Part shown: piece by piece, positions 27,747-36,127 of the stretch
Position numbering within the stretch: the first letter of the stretch is position 1
Layout of the letters: each line of letters starts with the position of its first letter
Assembly: GCF_001426435.1 (NCBI RefSeq)
Contig: NZ_LMER01000020.1
Span: 651,985-715,984, forward strand
Source: Angustibacter sp. Root456
GTDB taxonomy: Bacteria; Actinomycetota; Actinomycetes; Actinomycetales; Angustibacteraceae
Reading direction: 5' to 3'
DNA length: 64,000 bases
Program-made: the position numbers and the translations under genes
The notes under the pieces: model-generated
The model's database searches: none
Told to the model about the DNA's origin: nothing
The model's input: the letters and a program-made list of their open reading frames with translations, nothing else

Positions 27747-28289
27747 GTGACGAGCCCTCGCGACGCCCTCCTGACCCACATCACCGACTCCGCGATCGTG
27801 CGCGGCAAGGTGACCCTCTCGAGCGGCAAGGAGGCCGACTACTACGTCGACCTGCGCCGCGTGACGCTGGACGGCGCGGCCGCGCCCCTCGTCGGCCAGG
27901 TGATGCTCGACCTCACCGCCGACCTCGAGTACGACGCCGTCGGTGGCCTCACCATGGGCGCCGACCCGGTCGCGACGGCCATGCTGCACGCTGCCGCCGC
28001 TCAGGGCCGCGAGCTCGACGCCTTCGTCGTCCGCAAGGAGGGCAAGGCGCACGGGCTGCAGCGGCGCATCGAGGGCCCCGACGTCACCGGACGCCGCGTG
28101 CTCGCCGTCGAGGACACCTCCACCACCGGTGGCTCGGCACTCACCGCCGTGGAGGCGCTGCGCGAGGCGGGCGCCGACGTCGTCGCCGTCGCGGTGATCG
28201 TCGACCGCGACACCGGCGCGGCCGAGCGCGTGCGCGACGCAGGCCTGGAGTACCGCTTCGCGTACTCCAAGGCCGACGTCGGCCTCTGA
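27747..28289 (+). CDS. pyrE: orotate phosphoribosyltransferase
   Basis: PyrE converts orotate and PRPP to orotidine 5'-phosphate in pyrimidine synthesis. The 180 residues carry VTLSSGKEADYYVDLR at the front, the flexible-loop Lys region VVRKEGKAHG, and the PRPP-binding motif VLAVEDTSTTGGS. Length is normal for the actinobacterial enzyme. The GTG at 27747 lies eight bases after TAGGCT, consistent with a leaderless message. The 3' side is occupied by repeats C1 and T. Confidence 0.95.
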   Translation: MTSPRDALLTHITDSAIVRGKVTLSSGKEADYYVDLRRVTLDGAAAPLVGQVMLDLTADLEYDAVGGLTMGADPVATAMLHAAAAQGRELDAFVVRKEGKAHGLQRRIEGPDVTGRRVLAVEDTSTTGGSALTAVEALREAGADVVAVAVIVDRDTGAAERVRDAGLEYRFAYSKADVGL

Positions 28290-28337
28290 GCCCCCGGCCC
28301 CTGCTCGATCCTGCCCGCCAGAACCTCTCCCGTGGGT

Positions 28338-28418
28338 TTGGCGCGGGGGCACCCTGCTGCATTCCTATGGCAGTTGGGTGCCCCAGTCGCACTCATGGAG
28401 TGAAGTGATCCTCCCCAG
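28338..28418 (+). repeat. dispersed repeat C, copy C1
   Basis: An ~80-base element that starts with TTGGCGCGGGGGCACCCTGC and ends with CTCCCCAG. It contains the inverted pair GGGGGCACCC and GGGTGCCCC. The same order of blocks occurs twice, in inverted orientation, at 38786-38980. Confidence 0.8.
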
Positions 28419-28422
28419 CGTG

Positions 28423-28552
28423 GCGCTGGCGTGCATGATCACGGACGGCGGTGGGTGCGCTGGCGTGCATGATCACGGACGGCGGTGGGTGCGCTGGCGT
28501 GCATGATCACGGACGGGGGTGGGTGCGCTGGCGTGCATGATCACGGACGGCG
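28423..28552 (+). repeat. 34-bp tandem repeat array (family T)
   Basis: Four units of 34 bases start at 28423, 28457, 28491 and 28525; the last is cut short. Each carries GCGCTGGCGTGCATGATCAC followed by GGACGGCGGTGGGT. Units differ at one or two bases. The last unit encodes the final residues and stop codon of the methyltransferase gene on the minus strand. Confidence 0.95.
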
Positions 28553-29155
28553 GGAGGCGGGGCGGCGCAGGACGCTGACGGCGAAGGAGCTGTCGTCGGC
28601 GAACGGGCGCAGGTCCCAGGTGGCGAAGCGGTGCTCGAGCAGGAGGCCGCTGCCCTCGGTGTCGGCGTCGAAGTCGGCGAGTGAGTAGCCGCGGTCGAGG
28701 CCGAAGCCGATCACCGCGACGCCGTCGGCCCGTAGGTGCTCGGCGAGCCGTCGCAGCACGGCGCCACCGCTGCCCGGCGCGAGGTAGGGCATGACGTTGC
28801 CCGCGCACACGACCGCGTCGAACGGCGCGCTCTCACCCGCCGCCGCCAGGTCGAGCTCCGAGAGGTCGGCGACCAGCCACCGCGGCCCGGGGTGGTCGGC
28901 CTCCGCGGCCTCGATGAGCAGCGGGTCGGCGTCCACACCGACCACCTCGTGGCCGCGCACGTGCAGCTCGGCACCCACTCGCCCGGGGCCGCACCCGGCG
29001 TCCACGATCCGCGCACCGCGCGGCACCATGGCGTCGACGAGCCGCGCCTCACCGGCCAGGTCGGCGCCGTCGGCAGCCATCCGCCGGAAGCGGTCGATGT
29101 ACCACTGGGAGTGCTCGGGACCGTGCTGGGACGCCCAGCGCGTGGGGTTCGCCAT
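28541..29155 (-). CDS. SAM-dependent methyltransferase
   Basis: A 204-residue class I methyltransferase. Motif I is RIVDAGCGPGRVGAEL, the acidic strand-2 end is in VVGVDADPLLIEAAE, and a motif IV-like strand is FDAVVCAGNVM. The start MANPTRWAS is chosen because conserved sequence (GPEHSQWYIDRFRRMA) follows at once and TACGGT ends seven bases upstream on this strand; a longer frame runs into the MFS gene. The substrate is unknown. The C-terminal residues RRP and the stop are encoded by the last 34-bp repeat unit, so the original end of the protein may have been altered by the repeat. Confidence 0.88.
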   Translation of the reverse strand: MANPTRWASQHGPEHSQWYIDRFRRMAADGADLAGEARLVDAMVPRGARIVDAGCGPGRVGAELHVRGHEVVGVDADPLLIEAAEADHPGPRWLVADLSELDLAAAGESAPFDAVVCAGNVMPYLAPGSGGAVLRRLAEHLRADGVAVIGFGLDRGYSLADFDADTEGSGLLLEHRFATWDLRPFADDSSFAVSVLRRPASRRP

Positions 29156-29198
29156 GACCCCGACCGTAACGCCGGACCGACCCAGCGTCCGGGGCGGG

Positions 29199-30692
29199 TC
29201 AGGCGGGGTCGCGCACCTGCCCGCCCGAGCGGTCCTCGGCGGTGGCCGACTGGTCGTCCCGCTCGGCCGACCGGTCCGGCCGGACGACGTCGACGATGCC
29301 GGCGACCAGGGCCAGCACCAGCAGCAGGACGGTGAGCCGCAGCGCGGTGCTGAGGGCGCGCGCGGCATCACCCTGGCTGCTGGCGAGGGTGCTGAAGTAG
29401 ACGCTGCCGACCACGGCGATCCCCGCGGCCGTCCCGATGCGCTGCCCGGTCTGCAGCACACCGCTGGCCGCGCCGGCCTGCCGCACTGGCACCTCGCTCA
29501 CGGTGATGGTGAGGTTCGGCGAGATGACGAAGCCGCTGCCGAGGCCCGCGAGCAGCAGCGGGCCCGCTGTCCACCACGCCACGCTCGGCTGGTCGCCCCG
29601 CCAGGCGACGACGGCGTCGGTCAGCGCCAGCCCGATCGCCACCGCCACGATGCCCCCGACGACGAGGGGCCGGCCGTGGCGCGACACGAGCCGGCCGGCC
29701 GGCACGGCCGTGAGCGCCGAGCCGGCCGCGAACGGGGTCACCGCCAGGCCGGCCTGCAGGGCGCTCAGCCCGAGGCCCGACTGCAGGTACAGCGTCGTCA
29801 CGAAGAAGATGCTCGTGAACCCGGAGAAGTACAGGACGCCGATCGCGGTGCCGGCGCTGAAGCTGCGCCGGGCGAACAGGTGCAGGTCGACCAGCGGGTC
29901 GTGGCCGCCGCGAGACTGCCGGCGCTCCCACAGCACGAACGCGAGCAGCAGCAAGGCCCCCACCGGCAGCAGCAACCACTTCGCCGAGCCCTTCCACTGC
30001 TGCTGCTCGACGAGCGGGAGCAGCAGCACGACCACGGAGGCACCCAGCAGCAGCACGCCCACGGGATCCAGCCCCTGGCTGCGGCGCCGAGAGCCCGCGG
30101 ACGCCGGCACCCACCGCGCCGCCAGCGCCATGCAGGCGAGCCCCACCGGCAGGTTGATGAAGAAGATCCAGCGCCACCCGACGTCCGTGCCGAGCACCTT
30201 GATGATCGTGCCGCCGAGCAGGGGCCCGATGGCCGTCGAGATGCCGATCGCGGCGCTGAGGTAGCCGAACGCCCGGCCCCGCTCGGCGCCGCGGAACTGC
30301 TCCTGGATCAGCCCCGAGATCTGGGGGTTGAGCAGGCCGCCACCGATGCCCTGGCACAGCCGGGCCACCACCAGCACCACGGCGCTGGGTGCCAGGCCCG
30401 CGACCACGCTGCTCACGGTGAAGACGGCCACGCCGGTGACGAACATGGCGCGCCGCGACCAGACGTCGCCGAGGCGGCCGGCGGGCACCAGCACCAGCCC
30501 GAAGGTGAGCGCGTAGCCGGAGACGATCCACTGCAGCTCGCTGCTCTGCGCGTCCAGGCCCTCACGGATCGACGGCAGCGCCACGTTCACGATGCTGATG
30601 TCGAGCAGGGTCATGAAGGCCGCGACCAGGCAGACGGCGAGGGCTCGCCAGCGCTGGGCGTCGGGGGCGTCGGGGGAGGTGCGGTCGCTCAC
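29199..30692 (-). CDS. MFS drug exporter, DHA2 (14 TM)
   Basis: A 497-residue major-facilitator transporter of the EmrB/QacA type with about 14 hydrophobic segments. Characteristic motifs are LDISIVNVALPSI in helix 1, GRLGDVWSRR (motif A between helices 2 and 3) and ARLCQGIGGGLLNPQ (helix 4). These proteins export lipophilic compounds by proton antiport. The GTG at 30692 lies six bases after TAGCGT on this strand, suggesting a leaderless message. No regulator gene is adjacent, so control is unknown. Confidence 0.93.
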   Translation of the reverse strand: MSDRTSPDAPDAQRWRALAVCLVAAFMTLLDISIVNVALPSIREGLDAQSSELQWIVSGYALTFGLVLVPAGRLGDVWSRRAMFVTGVAVFTVSSVVAGLAPSAVVLVVARLCQGIGGGLLNPQISGLIQEQFRGAERGRAFGYLSAAIGISTAIGPLLGGTIIKVLGTDVGWRWIFFINLPVGLACMALAARWVPASAGSRRRSQGLDPVGVLLLGASVVVLLLPLVEQQQWKGSAKWLLLPVGALLLLAFVLWERRQSRGGHDPLVDLHLFARRSFSAGTAIGVLYFSGFTSIFFVTTLYLQSGLGLSALQAGLAVTPFAAGSALTAVPAGRLVSRHGRPLVVGGIVAVAIGLALTDAVVAWRGDQPSVAWWTAGPLLLAGLGSGFVISPNLTITVSEVPVRQAGAASGVLQTGQRIGTAAGIAVVGSVYFSTLASSQGDAARALSTALRLTVLLLVLALVAGIVDVVRPDRSAERDDQSATAEDRSGGQVRDPA

Positions 30693-30761
30693 GGTCCGAC
30701 GCTAGGTGGGGCGGACGACGCCCGCCCGCCGGTGACCGGCTCGGCCACGCCCGGGTGGGTT

Positions 30762-30779
30762 GACGTGCATGATCACGGG
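30762..30779 (+). repeat. relic of repeat family T
   Basis: GACGTGCATGATCACGGG matches the core of the 34-bp repeat array at 28423. It lies between the divergent MFS and lemA genes. Confidence 0.55.
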
Positions 30780-30862
30780 GGGGGTGGCGTCGGGAACCCA
30801 GAGGCGGTGCCGGACGTCGCACCACCGGTAGCATCGCGCTGCACCCTCGGAAGGGGACCTTC

Positions 30863-31480
30863 ATGGGTACCGGGATCGTCATCCTGATCATCGTCATCGT
30901 GCTCGTCGTCGTGCTCGCCCTCGCGGCGGTCGGGATGTACAACGGGCTCATCAAGCTGCGCAACGTCGTGCAGGAGTCGTGGCGGCAGATCGACGTCGAG
31001 CTCAACCGGCGGCACGACCTGATCCCGAACCTCGTCGAGACGGTCAAGGGCTACGCCTCGCACGAGCGCGAGACCCTGCAGGCGGTGACCAACGCGCGCG
31101 CCGCGGCGATGCAGCCGGGCGCGTCACCGGCCCAGCAGGCCCAGCAGGAGAACGTGCTCACGCAGGCGCTCGGCCGGCTCTTCGCCGTCGCCGAGGCCTA
31201 CCCCGACCTGAAGGCAAACCAGAACTTCCTGCAGCTGCAGCGCGACCTCACCGACACCGAGGACCGCGTCGCCGCCTCACGCCGGTTCTACAACGCCAAC
31301 GTGCGGGCCCTGAACACCAAGGTCGAGACGGTGCCGTCGAACATCGTCGCGGGCATGTTCGGGATCAAGCAGGCCGAGTACTTCGAGGCCGACGACGAGC
31401 AGGTCCGCGCGGCGCCGCAGGTGTCGTTCGGGACGCCGGGCGGCGCCCCCCAGCAGCCTCCGGCCCCGCCCTCGGCGTGA
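30863..31480 (+). CDS. lemA: LemA family protein
   Basis: A 205-residue LemA protein. One N-terminal transmembrane helix (IVILIIVIVLVVVLALAAVG) is followed by the conserved helical domain: WRQIDVELNRRHDLIPNLVE, VKGYASHERETLQAV, LGRLFAVAEAYPDLKANQNF and YNANVRALNTKVETVPSNIV. The C-terminus is a Pro/Gly/Gln tail. LemA proteins are membrane-anchored and widespread; their function is unclear. A TAGCAT box (30829-30834) and a GAAGGGGA ribosome-binding site precede the ATG. Confidence 0.93.
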   Translation: MGTGIVILIIVIVLVVVLALAAVGMYNGLIKLRNVVQESWRQIDVELNRRHDLIPNLVETVKGYASHERETLQAVTNARAAAMQPGASPAQQAQQENVLTQALGRLFAVAEAYPDLKANQNFLQLQRDLTDTEDRVAASRRFYNANVRALNTKVETVPSNIVAGMFGIKQAEYFEADDEQVRAAPQVSFGTPGGAPQQPPAPPSA

Positions 31481-31548
31481 CCGGGGTCACCGGCGTCAGG
31501 TGACTCGAACGGCTCAAGAACACGCCGATCCTTGCCGATAGCCACACG

Positions 31549-33549
31549 GTGGCTGCCTTCCCTCGATCCCTCGTCACCCTCGGCGTCATCGCCCTGATGG
31601 TCGTGCCGGCGTCCGTGGCGAGCGCGACGCCGTCGTCCGGCCGCCCGGACGCGACACCTGGCTCGAGTGTCGGCTCCGCCCAGCGGGCGGCGCACGGTCA
31701 TCGCCCCGATCCGACGCACGTCGACCCCGCGCCGCGTGGCGTCGACGTGCACGCTCGGGTGTCGACGGCTGAGGTGGTGGCGCGCTCCGGTGTGGAGCGG
31801 CGTCCGGCTCGGCTCGCCCCGCGGTCGTCATCGCGCACCGGCAGCCAGCTCGCCGGCGACACCCTCGCGGCGGACCGCCCCGCTGTCGTGCTCGACGTGC
31901 CCGCCGGCGTTCCGGGCAACCCTGCCATCACCCAGCACGTCTCGCCCTCGTGCACGGGCACGGGCACCGACGGCAACCGGGTGCAGGTGCTGTACGCCTA
32001 CGAGGCCGGCCAGGCCGACCGGCTGGCATCGATCAGGGCCTCGCTGCAGTCGTACGTAGCCGACGTCGACGACACCTTCGCGCTGTCGTCGCCGAACGGC
32101 AACCGCCGGGTGCGTTGGGTCACCTCGTCCAGCTGCGTGCCCGACATCCGGGCGGTGCAGGTGCCGGTCGGATCGTTCGGCAACACCACCACCTACGGCC
32201 TCGACGAGATCGCCACCGCCGCCGAGCAGGCGGGGATCCAGACGGCCAACCGCAAGCTCCTGACCTTCGCCGACGCGAACGGCCTGTGCGGTATCGGTGA
32301 GATCTACCAGGACGACTCGGCGGCCGCCACCAACACCAACAACACCGCGGTGCCCATGGTCGCGCGCATCGACGTGGCGTGCTGGAGCATGGGCGCGACG
32401 GGCCACTCGACGCCGGCGCACGAGCTGATGCACATGCTGGGCGGGGTGCAGGAGTCCGCGCCGCACTCGACGACGCTCGGCCACTGCACCGACGAGAACG
32501 ACGTCATGTGCTACGAGGACGGTGGCTTCGACCACGCCGGCGTGCACGCCCTCATGACGCAGGTCTGCCAGGCTGACGCGGACGAGCGGTTGTTCGACTG
32601 CGGTCGCGACGACTACTTCAACGCGGGCACGCCCGGCACCGGCTCGTACCTCGCGACGCACTGGAACACCGCGCAGTCGAGCTACCTCAACGTCATGACC
32701 ACCTCGATCTCGGGCCCGACGTCGCTGCGTCCCGGGCTCGCCGCCACCTACACCGCCACCCCGAGCCTGCCGGCCACGGTGCGGTGGACCGCGACGGCGT
32801 CCGGCTGCCTGCCCGCGACCGTGACGTCGCTCAGCATCCGCGTGCAGTGCCCCTCGAGCTACCACGGCACGTTGGGCCTCACCGCGACGTTCACGACGTC
32901 GTCGGGTCAGCAGCTCGTGGCGAAGCGGTCGGTGAGCCTGAGCGGACCGTCGGCTCCCCTCGCGGTCGCGCTGAGTGCGACGTCCAAGGTCTACACCGGT
33001 TACGCCGCAACGCTGTCGACGTCGGTCAAGTACGGCGCGACGCCCGTGCGTGCGCGCCTGTCGGCTCAGTACTACTCCAAGGTGAACGGGGTGGGCACCT
33101 GGCGCACCTTCGCCACCACGACCACCTCGTCGACCGGCACGGCGCGCTTCTCGGCGCCACGCTGGACGACGATCGGCAAGCGCTACTACCGCGTCGTCGT
33201 GTCCGTGGGTTCGGGCAGCGGGTGGACCACGCACGTCTCGCCGACTCGCGTGACGTACTCGATCTACCGGATGCACCTGACCTCGGGCGTGCGCAGCGGC
33301 CGCCCCGACCTGGTCGCCGGCTACCTGCGCACGAGCACCGGCGCACCGGCGCGCTACCAGAACGTCCGCCTGCAGTACCGCCACTCCGGCAGCCCGACGT
33401 GGCACAGCCTCACGTGGCGCAAGTCGTCGCGCACCGGGCGGGTGGCCGCGAGCGTGCAGCCTCGCCGGCGGACGTACTACCGCTGGGTGTACTACGGCGC
33501 CACGTACTACGGAAAGGCCGTGAGCGCCCAGCGGTACCTGCGCTACTGA
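31549..33549 (+). CDS. secreted zinc-metalloprotease-like protein
   Basis: A 666-residue exported protein. The signal peptide is SLVTLGVIALMVVPASVASA with cleavage after the last Ala. The catalytic-like region has HELMHMLGGVQESAPH with His291, Glu292 and His295, then CTDENDVMCYEDG, which resembles a metzincin Met-turn. The usual third ligand place in HExxHxxGxxH is Gln, and His in SAPH comes five residues later. Cysteines are paired along the domain. The C-terminal ~300 residues are Ser/Thr/Tyr-rich beta repeats of an Ig-like kind and a basic Tyr-rich end (RTYYRWVYYGATYYG), probably for surface or wall attachment. The GTG start has only a weak ribosome-binding site. Confidence 0.82.
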   Translation: MAAFPRSLVTLGVIALMVVPASVASATPSSGRPDATPGSSVGSAQRAAHGHRPDPTHVDPAPRGVDVHARVSTAEVVARSGVERRPARLAPRSSSRTGSQLAGDTLAADRPAVVLDVPAGVPGNPAITQHVSPSCTGTGTDGNRVQVLYAYEAGQADRLASIRASLQSYVADVDDTFALSSPNGNRRVRWVTSSSCVPDIRAVQVPVGSFGNTTTYGLDEIATAAEQAGIQTANRKLLTFADANGLCGIGEIYQDDSAAATNTNNTAVPMVARIDVACWSMGATGHSTPAHELMHMLGGVQESAPHSTTLGHCTDENDVMCYEDGGFDHAGVHALMTQVCQADADERLFDCGRDDYFNAGTPGTGSYLATHWNTAQSSYLNVMTTSISGPTSLRPGLAATYTATPSLPATVRWTATASGCLPATVTSLSIRVQCPSSYHGTLGLTATFTTSSGQQLVAKRSVSLSGPSAPLAVALSATSKVYTGYAATLSTSVKYGATPVRARLSAQYYSKVNGVGTWRTFATTTTSSTGTARFSAPRWTTIGKRYYRVVVSVGSGSGWTTHVSPTRVTYSIYRMHLTSGVRSGRPDLVAGYLRTSTGAPARYQNVRLQYRHSGSPTWHSLTWRKSSRTGRVAASVQPRRRTYYRWVYYGATYYGKAVSAQRYLRY

Positions 33550-34193
33550 GCCGCGTCGTCCACCGAGCGCTCGCCACGCCGGCTCCGCCGCCGGGCGATC
33601 GCTGGGCCGGCGAGGGTGCCGACCACCGACGCCAGGACGGCGACCCCGGCGACGGCGTACGCGGCGTACCGCAGCCACGGCACGCTGTAGGCCCAGTGGC
33701 CGAGGACGACCAGCCCGGTGGCCCACAGCAGCGCGCCGACGGCGTTCGCCGAGCCGAACCGCGCGTACGACATGCGGGCCACGCCGGCCACGATGGGCGT
33801 GAAGGTGCGCACCCACGGGATGAAACGCGCGATGACGACGGCGCCCCAGCCCCAGCGCTCGTAGAACCGTTCTGCCGCAGGCAGATGGCGCGCGGCACGC
33901 CCGGCTCTGCGCTCCACCCAGGGCCGGCCGAACCGCCGTCCGCTCCAGTAGCCGACGGCGTCACCGGCCACGGCCGCGACCGCCACGCCGAGCGCGAGCA
34001 CCCACACCGACAGCGGGGAGCCCGGCTGCGCCGACAGCAGGCCCGCCGCGAACAGCACCGTGTCTCCCGGCAGGAAGAACCCCACCAGCAGGCCCGACTC
34101 GACGAACACCAGCGCGAAGAGCACCGCGTAGACCCCGCCGGCGGTGAGGTGGGCGAGGTCGGGGTCGAGCAGGTTCGAGAGCCAGTGCGACAT
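33543..34193 (-). CDS. DedA family membrane protein
   Basis: A 216-residue DedA/SNARE-associated protein. Landmarks are FVESGLLVGFFLPGDTVLFAAG, the loop GDAVGYWSGRRFGRPWVERR, and ARFIPWVRTFTPIVAGVARM. DedA proteins are bacterial lipid-transport (flippase-like) proteins linked to undecaprenyl phosphate or phospholipid recycling and to envelope stress tolerance. Its ATG overlaps the stop of the HTH regulator gene by one base, so the two are an operon. A second DedA gene lies at 37375. The 3' end overlaps the secreted protein gene by seven bases, convergently. Confidence 0.92.
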   Translation of the reverse strand: MSHWLSNLLDPDLAHLTAGGVYAVLFALVFVESGLLVGFFLPGDTVLFAAGLLSAQPGSPLSVWVLALGVAVAAVAGDAVGYWSGRRFGRPWVERRAGRAARHLPAAERFYERWGWGAVVIARFIPWVRTFTPIVAGVARMSYARFGSANAVGALLWATGLVVLGHWAYSVPWLRYAAYAVAGVAVLASVVGTLAGPAIARRRSRRGERSVDDAAQ

Positions 34194-34783
34194 CAGTCGG
34201 CGATCTCGTCGTCGGGGTGCACCGGCACGACGGCGAAGAAGAAGCTCACCGGGCGGGTGTCAGGACGACGCTCCCGCAGGTCGCGCACCTGGCTGAACCG
34301 GTCGACGGTCTGCAGCACCGCCTCGCTGAGCTCGCGCGCCTCCTCAGCGGTGAGCCGAGGGAAACCGCGGTTGATGGTGGCGATCTGTCGCCAGGGCTCG
34401 GGTTCGTCGTCCTCGCGCCGCCGCCAGGCGTCGAGGTCACGGCGGAGTCGGTCGAGGTAGAGGCCGGCGACTGCGTCGCTCGCGGCGGGAGAAGCGCTCG
34501 CGCTCATGATCGTCAGGCCCTTGGCGCTGGCCTCCCAGGGGCGCTCGCGCGCGTCACCGGACGACGTCGCCCGCCGCACGATGCCCCACTTCTCCAGGGC
34601 CCGCAGGTGGTAGCTCATGGCGCTCGGGGTCAGCCCGGTCAGGGTGGCCAGCTCGCTCGCCGTGCGGACGTTGCCCTGGTAGAGCTCGTCGACCACGGCG
34701 GTGCGCGCGGGGTGGGCGAGCGCGCGCAGGGCGCGGGGGTCGTCGAGGACGAGCTCGTCGGGCGGGGGCTTGCGGCGGGGCAC
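34193..34783 (-). CDS. ArsR-type winged-helix regulator
   Basis: A 196-residue transcription regulator. The helix-turn-helix spans about residues 14-85 (LRALAHPARTAVVDELYQ, SELATLTGLTPSAMSYHLRA, EKWGIVRRA), typical of ArsR/HTH_20. No Cys metal-binding site is present, so a metal signal is unlikely. The second half is helical and may dimerise. It is divergent from an MFS gene, and a perfect inverted repeat lies between them. The GTG start follows TAGGCT by six bases. It forms an operon with the DedA gene. Confidence 0.88.
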   Translation of the reverse strand: MPRRKPPPDELVLDDPRALRALAHPARTAVVDELYQGNVRTASELATLTGLTPSAMSYHLRALEKWGIVRRATSSGDARERPWEASAKGLTIMSASASPAASDAVAGLYLDRLRRDLDAWRRREDDEPEPWRQIATINRGFPRLTAEEARELSEAVLQTVDRFSQVRDLRERRPDTRPVSFFFAVVPVHPDDEIAD

Positions 34784-34823
34784 GGCACGAGCCTACGGCG
34801 TGGAGGGGGTTGCGCGCCGCAGG

Positions 34824-34843
34824 TGTGAAGCGTTACCTTCACA
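34824..34843. promoter_or_regulatory. palindromic operator, TGTGAAG-N6-CTTCACA
   Basis: Perfect seven-base arms (34824-34830 and 34837-34843). The repeat overlaps a TACCTT box (34834-34839) that ends seven bases before the MFS start, so binding would block that promoter. The likely binder is the ArsR-type protein encoded divergently. Confidence 0.8.
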
Positions 34844-34846
34844 GTT

Positions 34847-36127
34847 ATGAAGCGAACCCTTCGGAATCTGCGGACGTCGGTGTGGCGGCACCGCGACCTG
34901 CGGCTGGCCGGCCCCGGGCGGGCCCTCAGCGTCCTCGGCGACGAGATCGCGCTCATCGCGCTCATGCTCCACGTGCACGACAGCGGCGCCGGAACACGCG
35001 GCGTCATGCTGCTGCTCGGCGCGGCCGCGCTGCCCACCGTGCTGCTCGCGCCGTGGGCGGGCCGGCTCGCCGACCGCGTGGACTCGCGGGTGCTCACGGT
35101 GGCGAGCGCACTCGGCCAGCTGCTCGCCTGCGTGGCCCTGGCCGTCGCCGGGCCGTTGTGGCTGGTGTACCTGCTCGTCATGGCCCTGCAGGCCGGCCAA
35201 GCGGTGAGCTCGCCGACATGGCAGGCGCTCGTGCCACGCATCGTCGGGCCCGACGAGGTAGGCCGCGCCGTCGGCGCCACCCAGGCGCTCACCACCCTGG
35301 CCGCCGTGGGCGGCGCCCCCCTCGGTGGCCTGCTCGCCGGCCTCGGTGGCCAGCGCCTCGCCCTGCTGGCGGACGCCGCGACGTTCGGCGTGCTCGCGGT
35401 GGTGGCGCTCGCCGTCCGCACGCGCCGGGCCGGTGCGCACGACGCCACGCTGGCCCTGGCGCGGGCTGCCGCAGCCGATCGCCCCAAGGCGCTCGACGGC
35501 CTGCGCGTGGCCCGGCGCGACGCGCTGCTCTGGCCGATCCTCAGCGCCCTCATGGTCTACGTCGTCGTCGGCGAGGCGACGAACGTCGTCGAGGTGTTCC
35601 TGGTGCGCGACGCGCTGCACGGCACGAGCGTGCAGTACGGCCTCGTCGGGATGGCCGTGACGCTCGGCATCGTCGGCGGCTCGCTGCTGGCCGGTCGCGC
35701 CAGCGGCGCCCGCGCGCTGGCCGTGGTGACGGTGATCGCGGCGGCGGTGCAGGCCGCGGCCGTGCTGGGGGCCGGGCTGGCGCCGTCCATCGTCGCGGTC
35801 ATCGGGGCGTTCGCCGTGCTCGGAGTGGCCAACGGCGCGCTCAACACCTCGACGTCGACCCTGGTGCTCACGCGAGTGCCCGATCAGCAGCTCGGCCAGG
35901 TCAACGCTGCCCTCAACGGGATGGCGCGGGGCTTCTCGATCGGGGCCCTGCTGCTCGGCGCGTGGGCGGGCGGGGTGCTCGGGCCGCAGCGGACGTTCGT
36001 CGCGTCCGGCGTCGCGTGCCTGCTCGTCGCCGGCTGGCTCGCCGTACGCGTGCACTCAGCCGCACGGCCTACCCTGGCCCGGTGGCAGACGAGCGACGAC
36101 CAGGCGACGACGACCGCACCCGGGTGA
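34847..36127 (+). CDS. MFS transporter
   Basis: A 426-residue major-facilitator transporter with about 12 hydrophobic segments. A motif A-like loop, APWAGRLADRVDSR, follows helix 2, and the centre has a cytoplasmic loop rich in Arg and Ala. The branch is close to the enterobactin-exporter/EntS or macrolide-efflux type, so export of a small molecule is likely, but the substrate is unknown. It is under a TGTGAAG palindrome and divergent from the ArsR gene, the common repressor-exporter arrangement. The message is probably leaderless (TACCTT ends seven bases before the ATG). The LCP gene starts inside its last 46 bases in another frame. Confidence 0.9.
   Translation: MKRTLRNLRTSVWRHRDLRLAGPGRALSVLGDEIALIALMLHVHDSGAGTRGVMLLLGAAALPTVLLAPWAGRLADRVDSRVLTVASALGQLLACVALAVAGPLWLVYLLVMALQAGQAVSSPTWQALVPRIVGPDEVGRAVGATQALTTLAAVGGAPLGGLLAGLGGQRLALLADAATFGVLAVVALAVRTRRAGAHDATLALARAAAADRPKALDGLRVARRDALLWPILSALMVYVVVGEATNVVEVFLVRDALHGTSVQYGLVGMAVTLGIVGGSLLAGRASGARALAVVTVIAAAVQAAAVLGAGLAPSIVAVIGAFAVLGVANGALNTSTSTLVLTRVPDQQLGQVNAALNGMARGFSIGALLLGAWAGGVLGPQRTFVASGVACLLVAGWLAVRVHSAARPTLARWQTSDDQATTTAPG

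Noticed and set aside
28423-28552. CRISPR array
   Set aside because: The 34-bp units follow each other without unique spacers and there are no cas genes, so it is a plain tandem repeat.
34810-36081. LCP frame extended upstream by more than 400 codons
   Set aside because: It covers the MFS transporter in another frame and is Arg/Ala/Gly-rich; the GTG at 36082 after TACCCT fits the family.
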